A stretch of 12,951 nt of DNA, taken from positions 1-12,951 of the forward strand of contig DAOUMU010000339.1 of the NCBI GenBank assembly GCA_034409055.1. Reading direction: 5' to 3'. Below, piece after piece: positions 6,767 to 12,951 of this stretch. A model generated the notes under the pieces. That model was given only the letters and a program-made list of their open reading frames with translations, ran no database searches and was not told where the DNA came from. The DNA is from DAOUMU01 sp034409055. Its GTDB lineage: Bacteria > Chloroflexota > Anaerolineae > 4572-78 > J111. Made by a program: the position numbers and the translations under genes. Numbering within the stretch: the stretch's first letter is position 1; every line of letters begins with the position of its first letter.

Positions 6767-6975
6767 AGGAAATGGTACACAAGCAAGACAGCGGCAACCA
6801 GGGCAATAGCCAGGGCTGTTAAGCCCTGGGCGCGGACCTTTTGTTCGTTCTTTGGGACGAATCGATTGCCCAGCTCGGTTATGAACTGAGTAGGGGCTTT
6901 GAGTGCTTTCATATTGGGCAGTATACTCCCCGACTGTGTCAAAAAATCGTATTCTTTCATTTCGCTAACGGACAT
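6760..6975 (-). CDS. Possible small membrane protein, uncertain start and possible frameshift
   Basis: The frame from ATG 6975 encodes about 71 aa: a polar N-terminal part with FITELGNRFVPKNEQKVRAQ, then a clear C-terminal helix LTALAIALVAAVLLVYHFL. A TTG at 7005 would add 10 residues. No start has a convincing Shine-Dalgarno. Directly after the stop, an overlapping frame down to 6695 reads QQYTLWITPLTIALLGDYRR, which looks like a second membrane segment with a charged end, so a longer two-helix protein may have been split by a frameshift. I recognise no family. Confidence 0.3.
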   Translation of the reverse strand: MSVSEMKEYDFLTQSGSILPNMKALKAPTQFITELGNRFVPKNEQKVRAQGLTALAIALVAAVLLVYHFLT

Positions 6976-7025
6976 ATAGTAAATTTGACAAGCTTTTGGG
7001 AACAATTTATCCGTCTACTGGGGCA

Positions 7026-7103
7026 GACGAAGGACGAAAGACGATGGACAAGGTGGGAAAATACCATCATTGACCTGATTTTTTTGTCGTTCGTCGTTCG
7101 TCG
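7026..7103. repeat. Inverted repeat built from GACGAAN heptamers
   Basis: The left arm (7026-7049) reads GACGAAG, GACGAAA, GACGATG, GAC. The right arm (7086-7103) is GTCGTTC, GTCGTTC, GTCG. Arms match at 15 of 17 aligned positions around a loop of about 40 nt. A further inverted pair, ATTTGACAAGC (6983-6993) and GTTTGTCAAAT (7130-7140), encloses it, with no flanking direct repeat seen. It lies just downstream of the sugar kinase stop codon. Confidence 0.75.
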
Positions 7104-7139
7104 CGCTACGCGGTCAGTTGCTGCCGGCTGTTTGTCAAA

Positions 7140-8051
7140 TCAAATCCAAGTCCAAAAATAGTGCTCTAGCTTGTCGGGGGTAATGAGGTTAGATGAAGAC
7201 GCTTTTTGGGTGCAGGTATAACGGGCTGTAATCTGGCCGCGCCGGATTGAGTCGCTCAGAGCGTAGCTATCCAGGACAAAACTGGCTAAGAAGCCCACGG
7301 CTAACCCATCTCCCGCGCCGTTGGTATCAATCACCGGGGCCTCCATTTCCACCGCCGGGAAGAATTGAACACCATCTGACGTGCCAACAGCACAGCCGTT
7401 AGCCCCCATACCTGAAATCACAATCTGGTCGGGTTTTATTTTCAAGAAGGCTTCGATGAGCGGGGTAGGGTCGGTATAATTGGTGGCTGAAAAAAACAAA
7501 ACATCCGCATAAGCTATAAAGTCCTGGCGGTAATCGTCATTGGCTGACACCACGTCCTGAATGTCACAGGCAATGGTCAAGCCAAGCTCTTTGGCGATGG
7601 GTAACAAATGACGGGCCCAGTTGGGAATATTAAAATGAGCCAGTTTGGACCGGGCTAAGACGGTCCGGCAGATTTCCAGGTCGGGCTGAAGCTGCATATG
7701 ACCTTTACCGTCATAAAAGTTTTTGCGTCGACCGTCCCGGTACATGAAGTTGATACTACGGCTTGTTCCTAAAGGGTCGATGAAAAGAGCCGTGGTGTCA
7801 ATCCCATCCCGGGCGAACTCTTCACGGATGAAGCGGCCACTGTAGTCATCACCCACGTAGCCAATAAAAGCCGTCTTTTTCCCCAGTTGGGCATAACCTC
7901 GACTGGCATACCCGCCAGCCTGTCCCACGTAGTCGATGTTCTCGGTAAAGTTTGCCTCGACCCTGAAATCGATATCTTTGCCGGGGAGATATACATTGGT
8001 GTCAATGCCAACATTTCCGACAACCACCACATCGACCCGCTTGTTTGTCAT
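7140..8051 (-). CDS. PfkB-family carbohydrate kinase (ribokinase-like)
   Basis: About 303 aa, normal for the family; the enzyme phosphorylates a sugar or nucleoside with ATP in the cytoplasm. The N-terminal PfkB signature is seen at residues 44-73 (GQAGGYASRGYAQLGKKTAFIG, then VGDD). The C-terminal signature DTNGAGD is at 243-249, containing the catalytic aspartate and anion hole. ISGMGANG at 213-220 is the usual nucleotide-site strand and turn. The start is ATG 8051 (or TTG 8054 directly before it). GAGGAG lies in the last two codons of the preceding gene, whose stop ends at 8058, so translation is probably coupled. The substrate is unknown; the downstream sugar importer makes a transported sugar plausible. 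Confidence 0.93.
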   Translation of the reverse strand: MTNKRVDVVVVGNVGIDTNVYLPGKDIDFRVEANFTENIDYVGQAGGYASRGYAQLGKKTAFIGYVGDDYSGRFIREEFARDGIDTTALFIDPLGTSRSINFMYRDGRRKNFYDGKGHMQLQPDLEICRTVLARSKLAHFNIPNWARHLLPIAKELGLTIACDIQDVVSANDDYRQDFIAYADVLFFSATNYTDPTPLIEAFLKIKPDQIVISGMGANGCAVGTSDGVQFFPAVEMEAPVIDTNGAGDGLAVGFLASFVLDSYALSDSIRRGQITARYTCTQKASSSNLITPDKLEHYFWTWI

Positions 8052-8057
8052 CAATCG

Positions 8058-11000
8058 TTACTCCTCAAATCGCTGCCAGCCCCCTTCGTTAAACAGTACA
8101 TAAATCGCCTCATCGGCCGTATGCCACAACATCACGCCCCCGGCAAAGGTTTGATACCCGCCTGACTGGCCTCGCTCCTGTTCAAGGGGACTGCCCAGGC
8201 GGGTTCGACATTCGTCACAACTACACCAGACCTGGCCAAAGCCACGGCGGGGGCCAAAGGGAGGCCCAGCCTGGGGACAAAGATACTCTGCCTGGCCCTC
8301 TTGCCAGGTGTCCTCATAGCGTTCCCAGGCAGCGCCGGCCTGGGGTTTATCCTCTGGCCCATTGTAGAGGAGGTGAATGTAAAAAGTGCCCCCTTCCTGC
8401 CAGCCCCAATGCATGAGGCCATGCTCAAAAGCCTGGAAGGCATAAGGCCCCTCAATGGCCGGCGCTAGAGCCCGGCCCAGGGGACCGGTCTCTCCCCCCA
8501 ACTGGGCCCATATCTCGGCATAAGGGGTTGTCACCGGGACCTGAGCCAGCGGGGTAGCGGTTGGGGTTGGCCTTGACCCGATTGGCGATGACGAAGGTGT
8601 TTCGGTGGGGGATATAGCGGTCACGGTCTCCCACCTCATCATTGCAGGATCCAGTACCCAAAACCCGTACCTTGTCTCGCGCACTTTGGCTGTCCGTATA
8701 AACAGTTGATGACGTCCATCGTCTAAAGCAGGGGAAACAGCCAATTTTCCCAATCGATCCGGGGAGTCGTACCCCCTTAACCGGTCATCGACCCACTTCT
8801 GCCAGGTCCGGCCCTTATCCACCGACCGAAAGAGGCTAGAGTCGGTAAACAGATAGAGGGTTTGGTCTGTGGTGAAATCAGGCGAGAATAAAGGCTCCCG
8901 GTAAGTAGTAAAACTCTCAGAGGGGGGTAGGGTCAACACCTTTTCCCAACTGGCTCCCTGATCCGTTGAGCGAAAGAGGTGATAATTGGAGAACAGATAA
9001 AGGGTTTGATCCGTCTCATAAGTGGGTGAGAACAGGAATTTTTGGATCGAAATATTGGTTTCAGAGCGATCCAGAGTCAAAACGGGCTTCCAGTTTACGC
9101 CGTTATCCGCTGAGCGAAAGAGGGTGTCCAAATTGAAGGCATAGACCGTGTTGTCACGGGTGAAAGTGGGAGAAAAGGTAAGATTAAGTGGATTGTACAA
9201 CGCAGCCGGTAAGGTTAAGACGGTTTGCCAGGTTTGCCCGCCATCCGTTGAACGAAACATACGCTCATCCGAAAAGGTGTAAACGGTATTATCCCGGCTA
9301 AACTCGGGCGAGAATCGAGCCTCCTTGAGCGAGGAGGCAGAAAGCACATTCTGCCAACTGTCTCCGTTATCGGTTGATCGAAAGAGATACCGGTCGGCCG
9401 CAATCAGCACGGTCTGCTGGTCGGTCACCGGGTCATGAGAAACAGTGATGCTAATATCCTGGGGGCTAAAATATTCATCTTCGGGTAAGGTCAAGACGGT
9501 TTGCCACGTTTGACTCCCATCCGTGCTCCGTTCAATGGCAATCACCTGCTGACCGGGATCGACCTGGGTCTCAACCCAGCGGAAATGAGCTGAGGCCGGG
9601 GGCCATAGCCCTGGCACCGGTTGCCCCATACGATGGGTTTGTGTCGTGACCAGGGTCCAGGTCAGGCCCCGGTTATTCGAGCGATAGATAGCCAAGGCTT
9701 CGTCACCACTCCCGGCCAGGTCTTGATAATGCGCATGAGCCAACAAGGTATTATCAATTGTAAAGTCGGGCGACAAACTGAGTTGGTGAACCCGCAAATG
9801 GGTTAACCCGTCCCACGTCGCCTGCCAGGTATCGCCTCCATCGGTTGAGCGATAGACCCCACCCCCTAACATACCGCCAAAATCAGGGCGGACAAAGAGG
9901 ATCTGATCCTGGGCAAAATCGGGGGAGATGGTTAAATGGAGGGTCACATCGTGATAGGCATGGGGCAACCCACCGCGTAACTGCACCCAGGTCTGTCCCC
10001 CGTCCTGGGAGCGGTAGAGTTGCTGGCCGTCAAGGAACACCGTTTGGTCATCGTGATAATTGGGCGAAAAGAGAATATCCCAGATCAGAAAATCGTCGGG
10101 AATGGCTTCGACCTGGAGCGGTGGCAGGCGCGGCGGCGTCCCACCTGACTCAGAAAAGACGACCAGGGTGTTTTCCCTCACCCCGTACAGCCGTCCCGTT
10201 TGGGCATCGATGGTATCAATACAGGCGGGCGCAGGTAGCAAGCCCAGGGGGGAGAAGGGGCTCAAAGTAAAGACTTGAGAGCTGCGATACATCTGTTTGG
10301 TGCGGGGGTTGGTCCGGCCCAGGTAAGAACCATCATACCAGGTGACCAGGTTACCGGCCAGGTCATAGACCTGCAAATTACTGGCGGCCAGGTAGCGGCT
10401 GTAGATTTTCTGCCGGTAGACCCGACCCTCGACCGGTTCGGCCAGGATGATCTGGCCAAAACAGCCCTGTTCGACCCCCGGCTGCCGGGCCAAATCGGTC
10501 AACTCGGTGAGGGTGGTAGCCTCGAAGAAACGGGGCGAGGCCAGTATACCCGGCCCTTTACCGACGGCTATGGTGCGCATGTCAACCACCAAGACGTTAT
10601 CGTCAGGAGAAACATAAACGGTTTGGGGTACACTACAACCATTACACCAACCGTAGGTTTCAGTTGCTGAACTGAACAACTTGCCCGTGACCGCCAACCT
10701 GTCCAGATCAACGATATGAACGCTCAAATGGGCCAGGTACAACTCGTCGCGAACCGGGCTGTAGACGGGCATACCCGGCTGGGCAATCTCCCCCACTTTC
10801 GCCAGGCTGGTCAGGTCGTAAATCCGGAGAGGGGCTTCCGTGGGGCCACTATTGCCCACATACAGGCGATTCCGCTTGTCATCCAGGGCCACCGCGCCGC
10901 CCGGTGAAATCGTACCGGTGATGGTCAAGGCAGCGGTGTCGACGATCGTCAGACTACCACCGTCCTCCGTGGGCGAGGCAAAGAGCCGGTCATGGCTGGC

Positions 11001-11384
11001 ATCGAGCGTGAGGTGACCGATGGCATGCAGGGTGGCCAGTTCGGTGTAGGTTTTGGCCTCCAGGACGTGCAGTTCTCCGGCACTGTCCGTCACATAGAGG
11101 CGGTTGGCCTCTGTATCCAGAAGTAAGCCGGTCAGTTGCTCCTCAGCCGGGGCCAGGGGAATTTCGGCCAGGAGAGCCGGGAATGGGCCGGGGGTGGGAG
11201 TAGGGGTGGGCAGGGTGGTGGATGTTGGCGGTATGGTCGTCAGCATCAGCGACCTGGCGGCCCCAGTTTTTCCCTGAACCGTCGACGTGATAGGAGCATG
11301 CGCCTGCGCCAGACGGCCAGCGGTGATTGAGATTAAGCCGGTGATTGTTACGATAAAGATGATGGCTAGCCAGTGTGTTTTCAT
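8058..11384 (-). CDS. Exported beta-propeller protein with nine Asp-box (BNR) repeats
   Basis: 1108 aa. An N-terminal hydrophobic signal or anchor (about 6-25) is followed by a Thr/Pro linker (about 50-67). Residues 80-420 contain repeats like NRLYVTDS and NRLYVGNSG, typical of YVTN-type propellers. Residues 435-870 hold nine Asp-boxes (S-x-D-x-G-x-x-W) at 459, 513, 569, 620, 670, 712, 758, 806 and 854, each with an upstream FSP-F-x-x-D-x-T strand, as in sialidase/sortilin-like propellers. A second Pro/Thr linker (about 926-952) leads to two copies of a Trp/Gly-rich module (about 955-1025 and 1049-1108). Asp-boxes are structural, so no enzymatic activity is implied. ATG 11384 has GAGGAGGAG upstream. 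An extracellular binding or scaffold role is inferred. Confidence 0.88.
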   Translation of the reverse strand: MKTHWLAIIFIVTITGLISITAGRLAQAHAPITSTVQGKTGAARSLMLTTIPPTSTTLPTPTPTPGPFPALLAEIPLAPAEEQLTGLLLDTEANRLYVTDSAGELHVLEAKTYTELATLHAIGHLTLDASHDRLFASPTEDGGSLTIVDTAALTITGTISPGGAVALDDKRNRLYVGNSGPTEAPLRIYDLTSLAKVGEIAQPGMPVYSPVRDELYLAHLSVHIVDLDRLAVTGKLFSSATETYGWCNGCSVPQTVYVSPDDNVLVVDMRTIAVGKGPGILASPRFFEATTLTELTDLARQPGVEQGCFGQIILAEPVEGRVYRQKIYSRYLAASNLQVYDLAGNLVTWYDGSYLGRTNPRTKQMYRSSQVFTLSPFSPLGLLPAPACIDTIDAQTGRLYGVRENTLVVFSESGGTPPRLPPLQVEAIPDDFLIWDILFSPNYHDDQTVFLDGQQLYRSQDGGQTWVQLRGGLPHAYHDVTLHLTISPDFAQDQILFVRPDFGGMLGGGVYRSTDGGDTWQATWDGLTHLRVHQLSLSPDFTIDNTLLAHAHYQDLAGSGDEALAIYRSNNRGLTWTLVTTQTHRMGQPVPGLWPPASAHFRWVETQVDPGQQVIAIERSTDGSQTWQTVLTLPEDEYFSPQDISITVSHDPVTDQQTVLIAADRYLFRSTDNGDSWQNVLSASSLKEARFSPEFSRDNTVYTFSDERMFRSTDGGQTWQTVLTLPAALYNPLNLTFSPTFTRDNTVYAFNLDTLFRSADNGVNWKPVLTLDRSETNISIQKFLFSPTYETDQTLYLFSNYHLFRSTDQGASWEKVLTLPPSESFTTYREPLFSPDFTTDQTLYLFTDSSLFRSVDKGRTWQKWVDDRLRGYDSPDRLGKLAVSPALDDGRHQLFIRTAKVRETRYGFWVLDPAMMRWETVTAISPTETPSSSPIGSRPTPTATPLAQVPVTTPYAEIWAQLGGETGPLGRALAPAIEGPYAFQAFEHGLMHWGWQEGGTFYIHLLYNGPEDKPQAGAAWERYEDTWQEGQAEYLCPQAGPPFGPRRGFGQVWCSCDECRTRLGSPLEQERGQSGGYQTFAGGVMLWHTADEAIYVLFNEGGWQRFEE

Positions 11385-11397
11385 AACTCCTCCTCGT

Positions 11398-11628
11398 TCA
11401 CATCTTTACCCCCACAGCCACCCCGCCCGGTCTGGCGGCCTGTAACTGTCCGTGCTCTTTACCGGTGCCCACGCCCACGTTCAGCAGGTGTTGGTCGGGG
11501 GCCAGATCAAGCCAGGCCATAGCCCGGGCGCGGGCACGACCTTCGTAACGCTCAGCCCAATCGTGAGCCGCTCCCAGACGGTCGTAGAAACGCCGGGCGG
11601 CTTCGGTAGAGATGGTTTCTTCAATCAC
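11398..11628 (-). pseudogene. 3'-truncated SAM-dependent methyltransferase remnant
   Basis: 76 codons resembling the N-terminus of UbiE-type class I methyltransferases: FYDRLGAAHDWAERYEGRARARA, then LLNVGVGTGKEH, which is motif I (GxGTG) of the SAM pocket. It stops after GGVAVGVKM, where family members continue with the acidic residue of strand beta2 and over 100 more residues. The next gene's ribosome-binding site starts directly after the stop, so no downstream remainder exists. GTG 11628 lies 10 nt after the LysM gene stop with a weak AAAAGG. It cannot be a functional methyltransferase and is probably a deletion remnant kept in the transcript. Confidence 0.7.
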
Positions 11629-11638
11629 CGGCAGCCTT

Positions 11639-12529
11639 TTATCTCCTCTTGGTAGGAATAATCAACTTCTGCCCTGACCGTAAATATTCAGGCTTTTCAA
11701 TCCCATTCCGGTTGATCAGGGTTTCTACACTCACGTCAAATTGAGCCGCTATCCCCGACAGGGTATCGCCCGGCTGGACAATATAGATGCGCGGCGTGGG
11801 GGTCGGGGTGGGGGTGGGGGGCGGCGTGGCGTCGGTCGGCCGGATCACAATTTCTTCGGTGAAGCGGAAACTATTGATCATCCCCTGAAATATAGGCTGG
11901 ATCGACGGCCATTGTTCAGCCGGGGCCACGGCCACGATCATATAGCCGACCTCATTTCTATTGGTAGCAGCCACAAGAGCCATAACCGGTTCTCCCAGGT
12001 TCTCGTCCGTAAAGCCAATCTGGGTCGAACTCCAGGTTTGGGAAGCGATATTCATGGGGCCCCTGTTCAAGGTCTGGGCGTCGGCCGGAAAACCGGCCAA
12101 GACTTTACTGACCAAATCGGCCGGTTCGAAACTCTCGTCGGCCGGGATACCGACCCAAATAGCGGCCTCTTGCCAACCATCAGGATCGAGTCCGGCCGGG
12201 GAAGGAGAAAATATCACGCGCAGGGTCTTTTCCTTTTTGCTCCAATCGGCCGGATAGTCGATGGCAAATCCCAGGGGCACACTACGAAAGCTGGTCATAG
12301 CCGCAGCAATGGGGGTTACTAATGGCTTGGGGGCGGTGGTTGGGGTAGGGTTGGGGCTGGGCCTCGGCTGTTGGAAGGTGGTTAAACGCTCAAGCTCAAA
12401 ATCGTTGCCCGTCAGTAGAAACATGGCCGTCGTTAAGGCGACGACAAAAATAAGAATGAGTAGTAAAGTCAGTAGCACAGCCCGGAAGATAAACCCAACC
12501 GTGCTACCTGTCGTTCTTCGTTGTGACAT
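11639..12529 (-). CDS. Membrane-anchored protein with C-terminal LysM domain
   Basis: 296 aa. A basic N-terminus and one long hydrophobic helix (about 13-40) give a signal anchor. A Pro/Thr linker (about 55-73) follows, then a globular domain (about 78-223) starting FRSVPLGFAIDYPADW and ending FQGMINSFRF, which resembles PsbP/DUF1795-like folds; that resemblance is a guess. A TP-rich linker (235-246) leads to a LysM domain at 248-292 (YIVQPGDTLSGIAAQF, ending GQKLIIP), a peptidoglycan or glycan-binding fold. The ATG at 12529 has only a distant GGAG. It is the first gene of the cluster and about 40 nt from a MITE-like insertion that restructured its promoter. Confidence 0.9.
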   Translation of the reverse strand: MSQRRTTGSTVGFIFRAVLLTLLLILIFVVALTTAMFLLTGNDFELERLTTFQQPRPSPNPTPTTAPKPLVTPIAAAMTSFRSVPLGFAIDYPADWSKKEKTLRVIFSPSPAGLDPDGWQEAAIWVGIPADESFEPADLVSKVLAGFPADAQTLNRGPMNIASQTWSSTQIGFTDENLGEPVMALVAATNRNEVGYMIVAVAPAEQWPSIQPIFQGMINSFRFTEEIVIRPTDATPPPTPTPTPTPRIYIVQPGDTLSGIAAQFDVSVETLINRNGIEKPEYLRSGQKLIIPTKRR

Positions 12530-12565
12530 TTAACGATGTCATGCTCCGCTGTAAAAAATGTGTAA

Positions 12566-12594
12566 GTAATATGGGTGTGTTTCAAACAAGTCAA
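12566..12594 (-). promoter_or_regulatory. Hybrid promoter at the MITE left end for the LysM operon
   Basis: On the minus strand TTGACT (12594-12589), a 17-nt spacer and TATTAC (12571-12566) form a plausible sigma70 promoter. The -35 lies inside the inserted element, while the -10 lies in the left copy of the duplicated target. Transcription would begin near 12559, about 30 nt before the LysM start codon. Confidence 0.5.
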
Positions 12595-12607
12595 ACAGTT
12601 GTTATTA

Positions 12608-12666
12608 CGTGTTGCGCGTTGCGTGTTACGTGCCAAAAAAACACGCAACACGTAACACACAACACG
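12608..12666. repeat. Inverted repeat built from CGTGTTR heptamers (MITE core)
   Basis: The left arm reads CGTGTTG, CGCGTTG, CGTGTTA, CGTG; the right arm (12642-12666) is its near reverse complement. The loop is only 9 nt. This is the third heptamer array in the window. Confidence 0.8.
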
Positions 12667-12710
12667 ATGTTTTGAAATGCTCTGACTCAAATGAAACACA
12701 CCCAAGTAAT

Positions 12711-12739
12711 ATAATACTGTCTGTGGAGTTGGTTGCCAA
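12711..12739 (-). promoter_or_regulatory. Probable ancestral promoter upstream of the MITE
   Basis: On the minus strand TTGGCA (12739-12734), a 17-nt spacer and TATTAT (12716-12711) match the sigma70 pattern well. Start of transcription would fall near 12704, at the insertion point of the element. Its -35 is identical to that of the ABC-operon promoter (TTGGCA at 6616-6611). Transcripts from it would carry the whole element in their leader. Confidence 0.55.
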
Positions 12740-12828
12740 CTTTTGGATACTTTTTTAGTTTCATTTAATGATTTGGTAAGCAATTCGTTATATTTTTAGT
12801 CTAAATTACAAAATATGGTTCTTCAGGA

Positions 12829-12947
12829 ATTTCCGTGGAATCGCTCAGAGGGGATCGACAGATCCCCGACATATCGTGGCATAGCCATTTTCTGCCACAA
12901 GATGTAGGCCCGGATTTGTCAATCCGGGCCGAGCGCCACGGAAAATC
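12829..12947. repeat. REP-doublet-like structured element with three internal hairpins
   Basis: Outer arms pair TTTCCGTGG and CGCTC (12830-12845) with GAGCG and CCACGGAAA (12931-12944). Inside are GGGGATC-GACA-GATCCCC (12850-12867), GTGGCA/TGCCAC (12876-12881 with 12893-12898), and a perfect 10-bp stem with a TGTC loop (12907-12916 with 12921-12930). The first and third hairpins have complementary loops (GACA and TGTC), so they read as one palindrome type in opposite orientations, each with a GTAG or GTCG foot. This is the arrangement of REP doublets (REPINs). The window ends 4 nt after the outer arm. Confidence 0.6.
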
Positions 12948-12951
12948 CCAA

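Larger units (their letters stand above)
12564..12712. mobile_element. MITE-like element (12573-12703) with 9-bp target duplication
   Basis: AAGTAATAT occurs at 12564-12572 and 12704-12712, flanking a 131-bp segment. Its ends are perfect 12-bp inverted repeats, GGGTGTGTTTCA at 12573-12584 and TGAAACACACCC at 12692-12703, with a further AGTCA/TGACT match after four mismatches. The core is an inverted array of CGTGTTG-type heptamers (12608-12632 against 12642-12666, 21 of 25 matching). There is no ORF inside. The perfect direct repeat and termini are what a transposase-mediated insertion leaves; the mobilising transposase is not in the window. It sits between an older-looking promoter and the LysM gene. 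Confidence 0.8.
12530..12951. other. Gene-free upstream region
   Basis: No credible gene is visible on either strand. Contents: two promoter candidates for the LysM operon, the MITE-like insertion 12573-12703, an AT-rich stretch (about 12715-12830), and the structured repeat 12829-12947 reaching the window edge. Confidence 0.6.

Noticed and set aside
6916..6953. TTGACA and TATACT on the minus strand as a promoter for the small ORF
   Set aside because: Spacing is only 11 nt, too short for a sigma70 promoter; TATACT is part of the near-palindrome GGGCAGTATACTCCCC (6916-6931).
6983..7140. Third MITE around the heptamer array at 7026-7103
   Set aside because: An outer 11-bp inverted pair exists (10 of 11 match) but no flanking direct repeat, and one end overlaps the kinase stop codon, so insertion is not supported.
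12469..12783. Minus-strand open frame of about 104 codons spanning the MITE
   Set aside because: It runs through the inverted repeats and promoters, overlaps the LysM start out of frame and shows no protein-like composition.

Overview
All supportable genes in this window lie on the minus strand, so transcription runs from the right edge to the left. GC-rich coding DNA, Pro/Thr-rich linkers (TPTPTP), a LysM protein, an exported Asp-box beta-propeller protein, a lipoprotein-type sugar-binding protein and repeat-filled intergenic regions resemble an environmental Chloroflexota (Anaerolineae-like) genome. That placement is inference from style; no marker gene is present.

Layout in transcription order. 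(1) 12951-12530: gene-free, repeat-rich leader with a structured REP-doublet-like element at the window edge, a consensus-like promoter, and a 131-bp inverted-repeat element flanked by a perfect 9-bp direct repeat (a MITE insertion footprint). (2) 12529-8051: a compact cluster of a membrane-anchored LysM protein, a 3'-truncated SAM-methyltransferase remnant, a 1108-aa exported beta-propeller/Asp-box protein, and a PfkB-family sugar kinase whose ribosome-binding site lies in the last codons of the gene before it. (3) 7139-6165: gene-poor, with a heptamer inverted repeat, a possible small membrane protein (perhaps frameshifted), a good minus-strand promoter with an operator-like palindrome, and a leader of about 415 nt full of short repeats. 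(4) 6164-2593: a carbohydrate ABC importer (binding lipoprotein and two permeases, no ATPase). Its first intergenic region holds an intrinsic terminator and a second MITE-like insertion that duplicated the Shine-Dalgarno of the next gene. (5) 2531-177: a 784-aa membrane protein with a central spermidine-synthase-like domain. (6) 176-1: trailer with a heptamer inverted repeat.

The importer and the PfkB kinase would together allow uptake and phosphorylation of a sugar or nucleoside; the substrate cannot be read from sequence. The LysM and Asp-box proteins look like envelope-associated binding proteins.

I see no CRISPR array, defence system, rRNA or tRNA. The most unusual content is intergenic: two small non-autonomous elements with intact target duplications, both inserted where they affect expression (one builds a hybrid promoter, one duplicates a ribosome-binding site), plus a family of hairpins built from 7-bp units, one of which forms the core of a MITE.
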